A DNA stretch of 64,000 bases from Isoetes taiwanensis (Eukaryota; Streptophyta; Lycopodiopsida; Isoetales; Isoetaceae): positions 17,580,279 to 17,644,278 of the forward strand of contig JAJEKV010000013.1 in the NCBI GenBank assembly GCA_021234155.1. The letters run 5' to 3'. Shown here piece after piece: positions 10,204-21,500 of the stretch (the first letter of the stretch is position 1; each line of letters opens with the position of its first letter). The notes beneath the pieces were generated by a model. It had not been told where the DNA came from, ran no database searches, and worked only from the letters and a program-made list of their open reading frames with translations. A program made the translations under genes and the position numbers.

Positions 10204-10754
10204 CTTGATGTAACTGTAAAAATCTTTGTGAATATAAATATGTTTTGATCAAGTTGTGAAGTGTAATATTGTGTTTAATGAGGTTGTAATAATGGCATGT
10301 GCAATCAGAATTAGTTAAATTCGATAAAAAGTCACTATTTTGGGCCCCACCCCTCACAGAGTGCGCCAGGAGCATTTCCAAAAGTTTTGAGAATGCCTCT
10401 CACAAGACCGTGAGTGTGTGGCCACTGATCTATGTCTAGACTTGTCCAAATGTAGAAAGTAAGGGCACAACCCGCCTTAACTCAGCGAGATAACTAGGAT
10501 TCCATCCTTAGATTGTAATTTTAGAGCCATTTAGGACTCAAACAGGAGCCTACCCCTCACAGAGTGCGCCAGGACCATTTCCAAAAGTTTTGAAAATGCC
10601 TCTCGCGCACTGTGTGAGAAGCCATATCAAAATGACCCAAATTCATTCCAGGTACCTCCAAATTAGATAAAATTTCTTGCAGTAAGATCATCAGGAGGTA
10701 CTCTTCAATCTAGATTACATGTCAATTGCATAGCAGGACCTCATAGATATTCCC
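10204..10754. other. Spacer downstream of the CENH3-like gene with a ~53-bp direct repeat
   Basis: No gene is visible. Segments 10349-10401 and 10552-10604 share ACCCCTCACAGAGTGCGCC and TTTCCAAAAGTTTTGA, then TGCCTCTC, about 203 bp apart. CTCACAAGACCGTGAG after the first copy can form a short hairpin. The role of the repeat is unknown. Confidence 0.7.
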
Positions 10755-10796
10755 AAACCCTAAAAATTTCTCAGATTAGGGTTTTGCCTATAAATA
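10755..10796 (+). promoter_or_regulatory. Telo-boxes and TATA box upstream of the unknown gene at 10908
   Basis: AAACCCTAA at 10755, TTAGGGTTT at 10776 and TATAAATA at 10789 are arranged as in many plant promoters of histone and translation genes. The TATA lies about 112 nt before the ATG, giving a plausible leader of ~80 nt. Use as a promoter is inference from spacing. Confidence 0.65.
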
Positions 10797-10907
10797 TGAC
10801 CACAACCCTCATTTGCATCCTACTCTATCACTCCTCACTCCAAGGCGATCTTTCAGCTTCTAGAGGTGCTTCTAGATCTATTTGTTAACCCTAGCAGCAT
10901 CAACATC

Positions 10908-12429
10908 ATGGCCACTTCTGCATTCAGGCGATGGTGCGGTAGCCACTTTGCTCATGTGGTCGAGGTCGACATCAACTCGATCTTCACTGTTTTCCAAAAG
11001 GAGATCGATGTGGATGCCACTATAAATGCCACACCTTTTTACCAAGAGATCATGACCGAGTTCCATGCCAAGATAGGACCTTCTCTGGTAGAACTTCCCC
11101 CATGCATAGGATATTTTGCACCTAGAACAGCCCTCCGTGTCGCTCTGAATGACATCCCAAATATAGACAAGTACCTAGAAAATAAAGCTGCTCGTATGCC
11201 AAATTACATGACTATATCCATAAATAGAAAGAGATATTTCTCCTACACTGCAGCTGTAGCTGTCTTTTTGTCCCAAAGAGCCCAAATCCAGATAGGGGAC
11301 CCTTTGTTCAACCACTAGAGATTGAACCCATGGCCACAGAAGCAGGTGAAGAGGAGCAGATGCTCCTGGACTATGAGGAGTCAGAACAGGAGGAAGAGGC
11401 CGAAGAAGGACAGGGATACGACGTGGAAGACATCATCGACGTCGACCCCATACAAGAAAGGCAGCAAGCAAGTTTCGAAGGGTTGAGAGTAACAAGGACA
11501 ACACCTCCACTTGGGTTAGGCATCACCAGTCTAACCCCAGTCATTATCCAAGGGGAGGAGAACCTGACGCTCCATGATATAAAGAACCTCCCGGAGTGCA
11601 GAGACCGAGGTTACAGGGTGGACGAACTCATCAAGAATGCCATGATAAATTATATGTATTTTTAACTCTTGTTGACTTTTATAAAATTTTCAGGCTATCT
11701 TTAAATAAAAAATATGATAGTTATCAAAGTTTGAAATTGCTTTCTAGACTAATTTTTACTTTAATCTATTTAAATTTAAATTTTCATCTCAGATGACTGT
11801 ATAATATGATTAAAATGTTATTTTTTCAAAACGTTTCAAAAAAGTTTAGATGAAATTAATCAAATGATTATATGTTTTAATTAAAAAAATTTGTTCAATA
11901 TATATTTATTTCATCAATAATAAACTATTTAATATTTGTTATTAAATGATAAATTTTATCTTTTAATTAATCTTAATCTAATACTTTTTTTAAAGTATTT
12001 TTAAAGTGGTAAGTGTAAATTGTAAAATTCTCATATAGTTATAAATCAATCACTTATCAAACCATCATATTTCATTTACAAATTATCCTGGTTGGCAAAT
12101 TTTAAATTTGTTAAGAAATCATTGAAAATAAAAATTTTATATCTTTGAAATGTCTAATTAGTTTAGAAAGCAAAGGAAATTAATTGCTTTTATAACAATT
12201 ATACTTTAAATTTAAAGATAAAGTTATATATTTAGAACTTATAAAAATTATATAAGAATCAAGAAGAATTAAACATAACATATAACTTTCAAATGATATC
12301 CCTGTCTATTATATCTGATTAAATCCAAGTTTTGTTGAATATGCCATCATTCGATGGGTTGAACCTGTCAACGGCTGCCTGATAAATAAAATTCTTATAC
12401 AGGGTCTGTGTTTATTGAATTTATTCTGA
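10908..12429 (+). pseudogene. Unknown protein gene (~272 aa) split by an AT-rich insertion
   Basis: I chose the ATG at 10908 (MATSAFRRW) because TATA and telo-boxes sit just upstream. The first open frame runs to 11318 and is followed one frame over by PFVQPLEIEPMATEAG and a strongly acidic Glu-rich segment, then TTPPLGLGITSL and HDIKNLPECRDRGYRVDEL. One lost base near 11300 explains the shift. At 11644 a 697-bp AT-rich element with a 7-bp duplication interrupts it; skipping the element and one duplication keeps the frame for about 27 more codons to TGA at 12427. The lengths give 273 codons. No family recognised. It lies 704 bp downstream of the CENH3-like gene on the same strand, and its N-terminal ~130 residues may be distantly related to the 35966-36355 product, which sits in the same position behind the other H3-fold gene. 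Confidence 0.6.
11644..12340. mobile_element. 697-bp AT-rich non-autonomous insertion, copy 1
   Basis: The insertion is bounded by ATGCCAT at 11637-11643 and 12341-12347, a 7-bp target duplication. It starts GATAAATTATATG, ends TTTTGTTGAAT, is very AT-rich and has no open frame. No terminal inverted repeat is obvious. A second copy with very similar ends is at 12828-14804. Class unknown; a small non-autonomous DNA element is possible. Confidence 0.75.
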
Positions 12430-12565
12430 GTAACTCTATTATGCCATACTATTGATAATAAGCACCTCGAAAGAGAATGTTGGAGGGCATGTCCTAGTGG
12501 TTCAAAATTTTTTAAATACAAGGGATGCAACATAGTTTAAGCACAACTAAAACGGGCTCTACTTG

Positions 12566-12766
12566 CTAGCCATCAGGAGGAGGTGTGGCCACGGCTCCTC
12601 GCATTTTCTTCTTTCTGTTTTCAGCTTCAGATGTTCCTATACTTGGATCAAACAGCACATCTAGCATCTTAGAAAATCCCTGTTCAAAGGAGGGCTTCAG
12701 AAGATCTTCGACACTATTCATAAAGTCTTTCTGTTCCTTTACTAACTGCTCAAATTTCTCGAGGCA
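12566..12766 (-). pseudogene. C-terminal fragment of an unknown protein
   Basis: A 66-residue open stretch ends at TAG (12566). It reads as a real protein C-terminus: EKFEQLVKEQKDF, then LLKPSFEQGFSKMLDVLF, then a basic RKKKMRG and a proline-rich end. The upstream part is missing; a TGA at 12767 and AT-rich DNA follow. No family recognised. Confidence 0.4.
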
Positions 12767-12827
12767 TCATAACGTATTTAACACAAATTGGACTTATTCA
12801 AATCTAATAATCCTTCAAGGATGTCAT

Positions 12828-14804
12828 GATAAGATTATATGTATTTTTAACTCTTGTTGACTTTTATATCGGACCATCTTGATTGGCAGCACGTTTTCAA
12901 AACTGTTAGGCAGCCTACTAGAAAAGAAACTTAGCTTCTGGGCTGACGAGACCGGAAAGAGAGCAAAATGCCAGGCGGGCTTCAGGAAGAATCATTGCAC
13001 ACTAGACCACGCTCTGAGCTTGCGTGTGTTGATGGAGAAAGCAAAAAATCCAAAGCATGCTCTTTATCTAGCTTTCATAGACTTCACGAAAGCTTTTGAT
13101 ACTGTTCCAAGGAAGGATTTGGGCATGAGGATGGAACAACTTCGTCTGCACCGGCAATTACGGGGGCCATATCCCAATTATATTCGGGAGGTGTTGGTAA
13201 AGCTATCGGTCAATCAATCACGGATGAGGAAATTAAGAGCACCATAGGTGTACGCCAGGGGTGTCCGTTGTCTCCAACCTTGTTTGGATTGTACATCGAC
13301 GAGCTGGAAGAATGGCTAGGCAGTAGAGGTTTTTTAGGCTCCATTCTAGGTAATTTTCTTGTGCAACTTCTTCTTTATGCAAATGATGTAGTATTGATAG
13401 CAGACAAACCTGAAGGTCTACAATCTCATTTGGATAACGTGGCGTCGTTTTGTAATCTAAGGCACATGCATGTAAATTTGACAAAGTCTAAAATCATGGT
13501 AGTGGGCACGGTTAATCGGCCAATTTTCACGTACAAGTCTGAGGTTCTAGAGGCGATGGGCGCCTATAAGTATTTGGGGCTAGAATTTTCGCTTAAGTAC
13601 AATTGGAAGGAATGTATCGAAAACAGTTGAGGGGGCAAAGCGACTCTGTACAACATGTTATCTAAGTGCCATAAAGCTTCTCTCCTGGTGGTGCCTCAAA
13701 AGATTTTGTTCAAGACTCGGTGCGCATCGGTGCTCCTCTACGGTTCGCCCATATGGGGTCCCAGTATCTCTTTGCAACAGTGGTCTCAATTAGAAAGGGT
13801 TCTGAATCTGCTCGCCGAAACAGGCATGCTTCCTCTTGAAGCCGAAGCATTGTATCAGACACTTAATTTCATTACCAGAATTCAAAAGCAAATGATGGAT
13901 GGGCGATTATCCAAACTTGCTTTGTCCGCGATCCACGACATCGGGGGTGGTACGCAGGATGCTTGTCAATGGGCGCCGAATCGGTGGGGATATCCTTGGA
14001 TCGATTGCCGAATCTTGAAGTAGGTGCCCGTGATCTTGTCCAAACACGTGCTGTGGAGAGGCTTTGGGTACCAAAGGTTCTCGCATGCTCTCATACATTT
14101 CAGAAGTAAATCCTATACTGGTGTATTGTGAACAAGATTACTTGAAAACTCAAATCCCCAGATATTTGAAACAATACATTGCAAGATATAGAACGAGCTC
14201 TCACCGGCTACATATGGAAACAGGGAGATGGTATAAGACGCCAAAGGAGGAAAGAATCTGCAAGGCTTGTGAGATGAACATGGTTGAAGACGAAGCCCAT
14301 GCAAAAATGATTATATGTTTTAATTACAAAAATTTGAATAGTTTATTTTTAAAATAATTTTCAATATATATTTATTTCATCAATAATAAACTATTTAGTA
14401 TTTGTTATTAAATCATAAACTTTATCTTTTAATTAATCTTAATCTAATATTTTTTTTAAAGTATTTTTAAAGCGGTAAGTGTAAATTGTAAAATTCTCAT
14501 ATAATTATAAGTCAATCACTTATCAAACCATCATATTTCATTTACAAATTATCCTGATTGGTAAATTTTAAATTTGTTAAGAAATCATTGAATTTAAAAA
14601 ATTTATATTCTTGAAATGTCTAATTAGTTTAGAAAGCAAAGGAAATTAAATGCTTTTATAACAATTATACTTTAAATTTAAAGATAAAGTGATATATTTA
14701 GAACTTATAAAAATTATATAAATCAAGAAGAATTAAACATAACATATAATTTTAAAATTATATCCATGTCTATTATATCTGATTAAATCCAAGTTTTGTT
14801 GAAT
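12828..14804. mobile_element. AT-rich element, copy 2, carrying a LINE fragment
   Basis: The left end 12828-12866 matches copy 1 at 11644-11683 and the right part ~14308-14804 matches copy 1 at ~11866-12340, including the terminal TTTTGTTGAAT. Flanking 7-mers are ATGTCAT (12821-12827) and ATGCCAT (14805-14811). Between the two matching parts is a LINE piece that replaces about 180 bp of the element. Confidence 0.75.
12867..14303 (+). pseudogene. LINE-type non-LTR retrotransposon, reverse transcriptase to C-terminus
   Basis: Frames in order give YRTILIG, AKCQAGFRKNHCTLDHAL, LAFIDFTKAFDTVPR (motif A, catalytic Asp present), VRQGCPLSPTLFGLYIDELE (motif B), LLYANDVVLIAD (motif C), HMHVNLTKSK and MVV (motif D/E), then LYGSPIWG, and a CxxC...EDEAH zinc motif (ICKACEMNMVEDEAH). 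Motif C should be YADD; here the first Asp is Asn, so the enzyme would be inactive. At least three frame breaks occur (near 13190, 13630 and 14020). Endonuclease and 5' parts are missing. It sits inside the AT-rich element. Confidence 0.9.
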
Positions 14805-14930
14805 ATGCCATATATGGCATATTGGAATATTTAGAAATACTTAATGGGTAGAAAATACGTTAAGGAATACGTATGGTATACTTAATGTTATGTTGGAGGT
14901 ATATTGGACATAATGCCCCCATAATATGGC

Positions 14931-14940
14931 ATATAAGAGG
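14931..14940 (+). promoter_or_regulatory. TATA-like box before the small ORF at 15082
   Basis: ATATAAGAGG precedes the ATG at 15082 by ~150 nt, with a pyrimidine-rich leader between them. This is consistent with a core promoter; evidence is position and sequence only. Confidence 0.35.
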
Positions 14941-15081
14941 GGAGAGGCCTATTACAGAAACAAAAAAAAATATATTATTGCATGGTGTTTCGAGCCCCAA
15001 TTCTGCATGCAGCAGATTCTTCATCCCTTCTTTATTTTCTTTGCCAGATTGTTTGATCTTCCTTTCTTCAGTCACTTCTTC

Positions 15082-15354
15082 ATGGCGAGGCTTAAGTATA
15101 CTGCCCTGAAGCCCAAGAAAGAGGATGAGTCCTCTTCTTCCAGTCATCCAGGCATGCAAATGACCTCTGTGGCAAAATTCTCAGCCTTGGAGGTGGAGCG
15201 ATTGCAGAGACAAGAAGCTTCAGTTTCGGATAAAGTGCAGCAGTGGGTTGATCGTGTCAATCCTAAAGATGAGCATCTTTTGCAGATGAATATGGAAGCT
15301 GATGGGATTTACCTTCGTGTGGCTCTGAAGATGCCCCCTCCTGATTACTTTTAG
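15082..15354 (+). CDS. Small hypothetical protein beginning MARLKYTALK
   Basis: The 90-residue frame starts at an ATG behind a TATA-like box and a pyrimidine-rich leader. It reads MARLKYTALKPKK, a Ser-rich stretch, then a helical segment (ALEVERLQRQEASVSDKVQQW) and ends PPPDYF. The first ten residues resemble a decayed H3 tail (MARTKQTARK), which may be chance. A pyrimidine tract plus TACAG at ~15380-15401 followed by an open FKVVIKSDIKDVE could be a second exon. Function unknown; it could be a remnant rather than a working gene. Confidence 0.35.
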   Translation: MARLKYTALKPKKEDESSSSSHPGMQMTSVAKFSALEVERLQRQEASVSDKVQQWVDRVNPKDEHLLQMNMEADGIYLRVALKMPPPDYF

Positions 15355-15849
15355 TGACGAAATCTTCTGAATACTAAGTTTTCTTTTTGATGTACAGTTC
15401 AAAGTAGTGATTAAATCGGATATAAAGGATGTAGAGTGTGCAAAGAAATCAGATATCCCTCTGTTTGGTCTCCTTCTGGGCTTTTAAAAAATGTCCAAGC
15501 TTTTTTTATAAAAAGGCCGAAGTCGGGCTCCTAATCTACAGGCTTTTTGTAAAGCTTTTTGTTAAAAACAAGCTTAAGTTTTTGAATTTGATAGTCTTCT
15601 GAATCTGAAATACAGTTTTTCTAATAGTGTAATTTGTTAAGATATAAATTCAGCGAGAAAGATAACAATGTTTATCACTGAAATTCGTTGTTAACAGATT
15701 ATTTCTTGTATCAGATTTCTGGGTTTGTTATATCAGATTGTTTTATTCTTTCTTTTATGTATTTCCTAATTATCTACTACAAGCAAATCCCAAGCAGATA
15801 TGCATTCAGATACATTTAATAATGATGGAACATAGAAACCATTTTACAT

Positions 15850-16110
15850 AAACTGAATTAGAAAGCTAAGAAAGGAACAAAGCCAACAAACACACATACT
15901 AATACACCTTAATGCAAACAAATGAATAAACTGAATTAGAAAGCAAAGAAAGGAACAAAGCCAACAAAGTCCAACAAAGCAGCAAATAAAGGAACAAAGC
16001 ACACGTACTAATACACCTTAATGCAAACAAATGAATAAACTGAATTAGAAAGCAAAGAAAGGAACAAAGAAAAGAACTAACACATATTAATGCAAACAAA
16101 TGAATAAATG
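15850..16110. repeat. Tandem repeat, ~78-bp unit
   Basis: Units start AAACTGAATTAGAAAGC at about 15850, 15928 and 16037 and include GGAACAAAG and AATACACCTTAATGCAAACA. The second unit has an extra ~31 bp from an internal duplication. No open frame is conserved across units. Confidence 0.9.
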
Positions 16111-16556
16111 CTGGAATTTGTATTGGGGTTAGCAGATGTTCATATACAGCACTTCTTACATTTCATTTTTCAAGACTTTCTTATAAGCTTTGCCAAAGCA
16201 AATATTGAAGCAAGTTCAAATGGTTGGAGATGAATCCAAAACTTGGAGGATATGTCTGTAGAAAGAAGTCTCCATTCTTCAATAATACAAAATAGTAGAA
16301 GCTAAAGAAACCTGCTTATGGATCAAAAGTTCTTATTTTGAGCACGTCTTCTCATAATTCATGTCCCTTCATGTTGGAAGCAAACTGTAAACGTAGCAAA
16401 TCCAACAATTAGAAACCAGATGTCTCAACATAAACTATACCACAGATTCAGTTGTAACATAAGTTGCATTTCAGCTTGAAGTGAACCTGTCTAGAATTCG
16501 TGAAGAGGCCTTGAATCAAACTTCAAAGAAGCTTTGCCTTGCCTTTATTCCTAAAC

Positions 16557-17024
16557 TTAATAGACACCTTTTTTTTTATCAGCCAAAAACTTATTAAATT
16601 GCAACATATCATGATCATCAAGCTGGTATCTACCATTGTCTCAGGTTATAATGCTAAAGAAGCTAGTGCTATCACTTTAATCTAATGAGATTGATTGACT
16701 GTCTGATAGATCAAAACTGTACCACAACCTTCTACATGCTTTATGCTCATTATACCAAGCCAAATTAAGCTCTACAGAGTATGATGGTCTGTCAACCAAA
16801 TCTACTGGCTCTCTAGTTTCTTTCCATGCTCTTCCAAGTTTCTTGCGCATACTAAGCACTCTTCCCAAATACCATGATTGCATCATGGTATTCTTATTTC
16901 TGTTTCTTAGCTCTTTCTCACTCCTAACATCCATCTCAAGGTAGATTGCACAATCTGACCCGATACCAAGAGAGGTTGCTGCATTCATGCACTTGCCCTC
17001 ATGGCTTATAAGAGATTGTAGCAC
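16557..17024 (-). pseudogene. C-terminal module of the transposase-like protein family
   Basis: One frame of 156 codons is open except for TAA and TGA. It reads LGIGSDCAIYLE, then WYLGRVLSMRKKLGRAW, REPVDLVDRP, LAWYNEH, a YSFDLSD segment, and after the stops RYQLDDHDMLQFNKFLADKK. From recall, the GIGSDCA, GRV..MRKK.G, PVDL and WY order is the C-terminal domain of the large zinc-finger proteins whose N-terminal and central parts lie at 24993-29448. This copy could be the last exon of that locus or the end of another copy. No search could be run; the family link is from pattern memory. Confidence 0.5.
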
Positions 17025-17289
17025 AAGGCCCCCAAAATTGAGTTAGTATGACTTTTTTCAAATGGTTTAGTAGTGAAAATCATACTAGAAAATCAAGACG
17101 TTTTTGTGGGCCAAAAAGTTTACAAACCATGTCTAGTTATACAATATGGTTCATGAACACAATTTTAGAATGTAATAAACAAATATTGATTTTTAACATA
17201 GCATTGAAACATGATAACTGTAGTTGGTCTCTATAATGCCTTAAAGTATATGACGTGTAGTACTGGTTAATATGTCAAGTTTAGAGGAA

Positions 17290-17470
17290 TGATATTTGAT
17301 CGCGTCTATATTTCTTGATACATTGACATTGTAATTTTGAGTGCATAATCCCTCTGATGTTCTATAGTGATTAATCATCAATACCCTCAAGTGTATATTG
17401 ACACGATAATTTATAGTGCATGGTTGCTATGTTGTTCCGTAGTGATTAATCATCAATACCATCAAGTGAT
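17290..17470. repeat. Two diverged ~85-bp tandem units
   Basis: Each unit holds GTAGTGATTAATCATCAATACC or a close variant followed by TCAAGTG, preceded by TTGACA and a GTGCATAAT/GTGCATGGT phrase. No coding content. Confidence 0.75.
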
Positions 17471-18356
17471 AAATAGACTAGTTTGAATTTCTTAATATGA
17501 TTTTTTGACATGATCCCCAGTAGTTAACCGATACGAATACACATGATATCTAATGGTGATTACTTATGGCAACTGTTATTAATTTCTTTATGGTCGCTGT
17601 CTTTACTTTTTTGTGGCTGCAATGAACATGTGGGAGTTGAACCCACAATTATTACATGAATTAGAGTCACAAGATGTGATTTAAAGAATCAGAACCCATT
17701 AGAAAGCAAAAGGAAATAAGCATTAAAAAGTCAAATTATCTTACAGACAATATGTAGTGTGCTGCAAAAATGGATCATCCCAACTCACATATTCAAGTGT
17801 GGATGCTCAATTCGTACTCAAGAAAACTTAGAGAATATGAGCAAAGAATCAATTGGCAAATGACTTAATGAAAGAATAATCTGATCATCAAATTAAGCAT
17901 GTACACTCTAAACCATTGAAAATTGGTGATTAACTTTAAAGCAGGGAATCTATTCAATCTACAAAACTGAAAACTCAGCAGATAAGATCTGAACTTCAAA
18001 ATGACCTTCTTGCATGGGATAAACCAAATAACCTCAACAAAATGGAATTATAATTGCCCAAAGTAAATGGAGATGATTGGCAATGAACAAAGTGACTCAT
18101 ACCTTATTTTGAAATACTATGTGTTGCTTAAAGCCAGGCCGTCGTGTTGAGAAATTTGAACAAAAAAAAGACATGAAAAGAAACCATAATAATTGTAACC
18201 AGACTAGTAATCAGAGTTTGTTGAACCGTAAAAGCTTTGTTTCTGTATATATATTCTGTCCTCCATCATTGTGCATGCAATGCAAAACGTTAAATACATT
18301 AGCTGAGATATGTTAAAAAAACAATAAAAAGAGCAAAAAGAATGTAGATTAATACC

Positions 18357-18578
18357 CTAACAGCTTAAGGCAAGAACATGATCAGATGATAAATACTTTT
18401 TGGTGAACACCTTTAAATGAGTGATACACTCCAATGGTATCACTTTCGAACCCCCGATCTCCATTTTCTTGATCGGTTCTGCGTATCTCACCGAGATGAT
18501 TTTGCAAGCAAACTCTTTGATATCACCTTTACTTCTACAGAGAAAACCCGAGCGCACAGGTCCAAGATATGGAGGCAT
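18357..18578 (-). pseudogene. Exon-like fragment related to the transposase-like family
   Basis: An ATG at 18578 opens 73 codons: MPPYLGPVRSGF, then KKMEIGGSKVIPLECITHLK and YLSSDHVLAL. The pattern GGxxVxxxxxxxxLx...LSxDxxxxV is like NGNPWLSKDRWTKVK just after 25066 in the larger locus, so it may be the exon before the C-terminal module at 16557-17024. Both are on the minus strand in the right order. Weak evidence from a short segment. Confidence 0.3.
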
Positions 18579-18579
18579 T

Positions 18580-21500
18580 TTCTTCTGAATACATCATACC
18601 TCATCATAAGTCAAAACTTCAAATTGACGAAAAAGATATCAAATCTGTATACGCATATCCAACTTCAAAAATTGGGCTCTGCTTGAAACGGCTTGTAGAG
18701 TGCAAGGCGATTACATTTCACAACAACTAAGGTCCACTACATGATAAATGAAGAAAGATTCAACTCTATAACAAGAATTCTTACTTTTAGCAGATATACA
18801 TAAGAGTTACTTCTCAGGTTGAATCACCAGTAGGCATTTTCTTGGAGATATATCCCTGTTTCAATTGGAAAGAAGTATTAAACCGCAATTTTTTTCTGCG
18901 AGAAGGCTGTTGTTATCTATTTGATCTGCAACAAATCTCTGCATGCGAGCTCCGGTCGCGACATGGAAGAGAACTGGTCGCCGTTTACATTAGGGTTAGG
19001 ATTAGAAATCACGAATTCCCTTAAAGAAATATATTATTTGGGGAAAACTAAAAAAGCCCTTACATTTTTCTTATTTTTGGAAATTGTCAAATGGCCCTTA
19101 CTCTTTCTCTTGGGTCAACAACCACATGGGGCACGGCTAAAGAATTGATGCTGCTTTCATTGAAGTTGCTGCGAAATGCTACTCTGTATAATGTATAATG
19201 TATAATATATCATGCAATGATAGATAGATAGACTGAGCGCATTTCAACATCCATTGATAAAAAGAGCAAGCTACTCCACTATTCGATAAAAAAAGCAATA
19301 AATTCAAGAACAAAAAAGAATCAATAACTTCAATCTCAACCAGACGGCAAGCAATATGGCTCTCGAAAGTGGAGCTTCGCCTAGTACTAGATTTCAAAAA
19401 GGTTGAAAAAAATCTCAGAAGGGAGGTCACAAAATAGATTAATCGTTGTATACAAATGGATCAATTAGTAGATTTGTGATTAGAAAAAAGGGAAAAAAGA
19501 AAGGAATTTGGAAAATGGATCAAGCTCAAATCTCACTACTTCTCATTCAGGACATTTGGGCCATCACATAGAGAGAGATGTTTGACCAGTAACGTTCAAT
19601 GACCAATGAGAATTTGAAACTAGAGAAATAAAGAGCAACAACTTCTTCAACAGCTCAACTTCTCCTCTCTCTTCTCTGTGCTGATTATGGAGTCCCTTTC
19701 TTATGCTCTTGTCTGTCCCATGTTTTTTCATCATGTTTACTTGAACTTTTTGTGACATTGGAACTTGCCAATTGTTTGTGTTGTAGCTAAAATTAAAGGC
19801 ATCTACATTTGAAAGGCCTGCGATTTATTTACGAGGCTACTCCAAAAACACACTACACATAAGTTCTATATAGACATCCCCTAAGCGAAAACACATTAGA
19901 CATAAGTTCTATATAGACATCTCATAAGTTCTATGTAGACAACTCTTCAATAGCTCTTCCGGCCGGGGAAAATCAAATGCCTAAGGGGGTCCAATGTGAA
20001 AATCTACATGTACCGGGCCAGATTCTAGAGGTTGCAAACTCATACAACAATCCGTCCCCTGTGGCTTAGGCTTGTGCATAGCTTGAGTAGGATAGAGGAC
20101 AATGTGGTGCAAGCACCTTTGACATCGTATCTATCTACACAAATATCTTACTATTGTAACTCTTGCATTTGAAAACCTCTAGCATTTGAAAAAATTAAAA
20201 GACCTTTGTTGTTAGGGAGAATGGCCTGGCACTGTGGGACGATGTGGTATTTCATCACTGCTCTGAACATCGTATCATCTTCTCCTTCTGAAACTTCGTC
20301 TGAATACTTAAAAGCTTCTTGGGTTTCATTAAGAGTCTTTTTGTCTGTCTTCCGACATGTTGGATGCTAGGAAGAGTTATTTCAATAAACTACAAGAAAT
20401 GGATTCTAACCTGTACAAAAAATAGAGGAACCCTAATGCCAAAAATACAAAACTAGCTTTGAAAGACCTCATTGAGTTTCACTATTGCTCATCAGCCTCC
20501 TTTGGCTGCGATCAGCATGCCTTGGCAGATTCGGGCTTTAGCTGCAGTCTGTTCATCAATAGCATGAAGGCTTCCAAAACTCGTGTTGAGAAAGTCATAT
20601 GTGCACAGACATACCACGTTCTAGAGTTCATGCTAGAGTATTTGGCTATTTTGGCATAGTCTGGCAGGGACAGAATAAGGACGAAAACTGATTGATCTCA
20701 AAATTTACCCTAGCAAACCTTATTCCTATCTAGCTCGAGCATTGCATGTTGAGGATCAAAATACATAATTAAGCAAAAATATAGCATGGCACATGGGTCT
20801 AAACCATTAAACAAAAACACTAAAATTAATGCAGGCGTATATGCACTCTAGATATACCAATCATTTTCTAGCTTTCCATTTCTTTAATGCTTGCCTAGAT
20901 TCTTTCTGGCTATGGATTGATCCATAAGGGCCATTATGGTTGCATTTCACCATTGCTAATTCTGCAGGATTCTTATTTACTTCTTATTATGCATGCTTTC
21001 CACCGTATCATTGAATTCAATTGGCATTATGCTTTTTGACATTGAGCATTCCAGCAATTTGCACTTTCATTAGAATAGGTAGGCCTTTGATCCTCTTATT
21101 CATCCTTCCAAACCCAAATCAACTTTCCATAAGAGTTTGTTTAAATTAGCCTCTTGATACCAAAGGCTCCATCGTATTGAATCATATTGGCTTCCTTGAT
21201 TGTTGGGTTGCCAACTACTTGCAGCATTTCCCGTTTTCAAAACTTAATCTCACAATCGTTCAAACAACTAAATGAATAAAACAATTATCCGGGACACCTA
21301 GCCTAGGCTATAAGATAATTGAACTTAAAATTTCCTAAATCAATAGCAAACATGTGCTTGTCTAGGAAAACAAAAATTGGAATAATTAAACTCACATTGA
21401 CATACATAAAAGACATTAGACATGCATACAAAACAAACTCATGCCTAAAACCATATTCGTCGTTTTTTTGCATTGCTTTCAATATGGAGGTTAGAGTTCT

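Noticed and set aside
15850-16110. CRISPR-like array
   Set aside because: Only three units, directly adjoining, no unique spacers of constant length, eukaryotic context.
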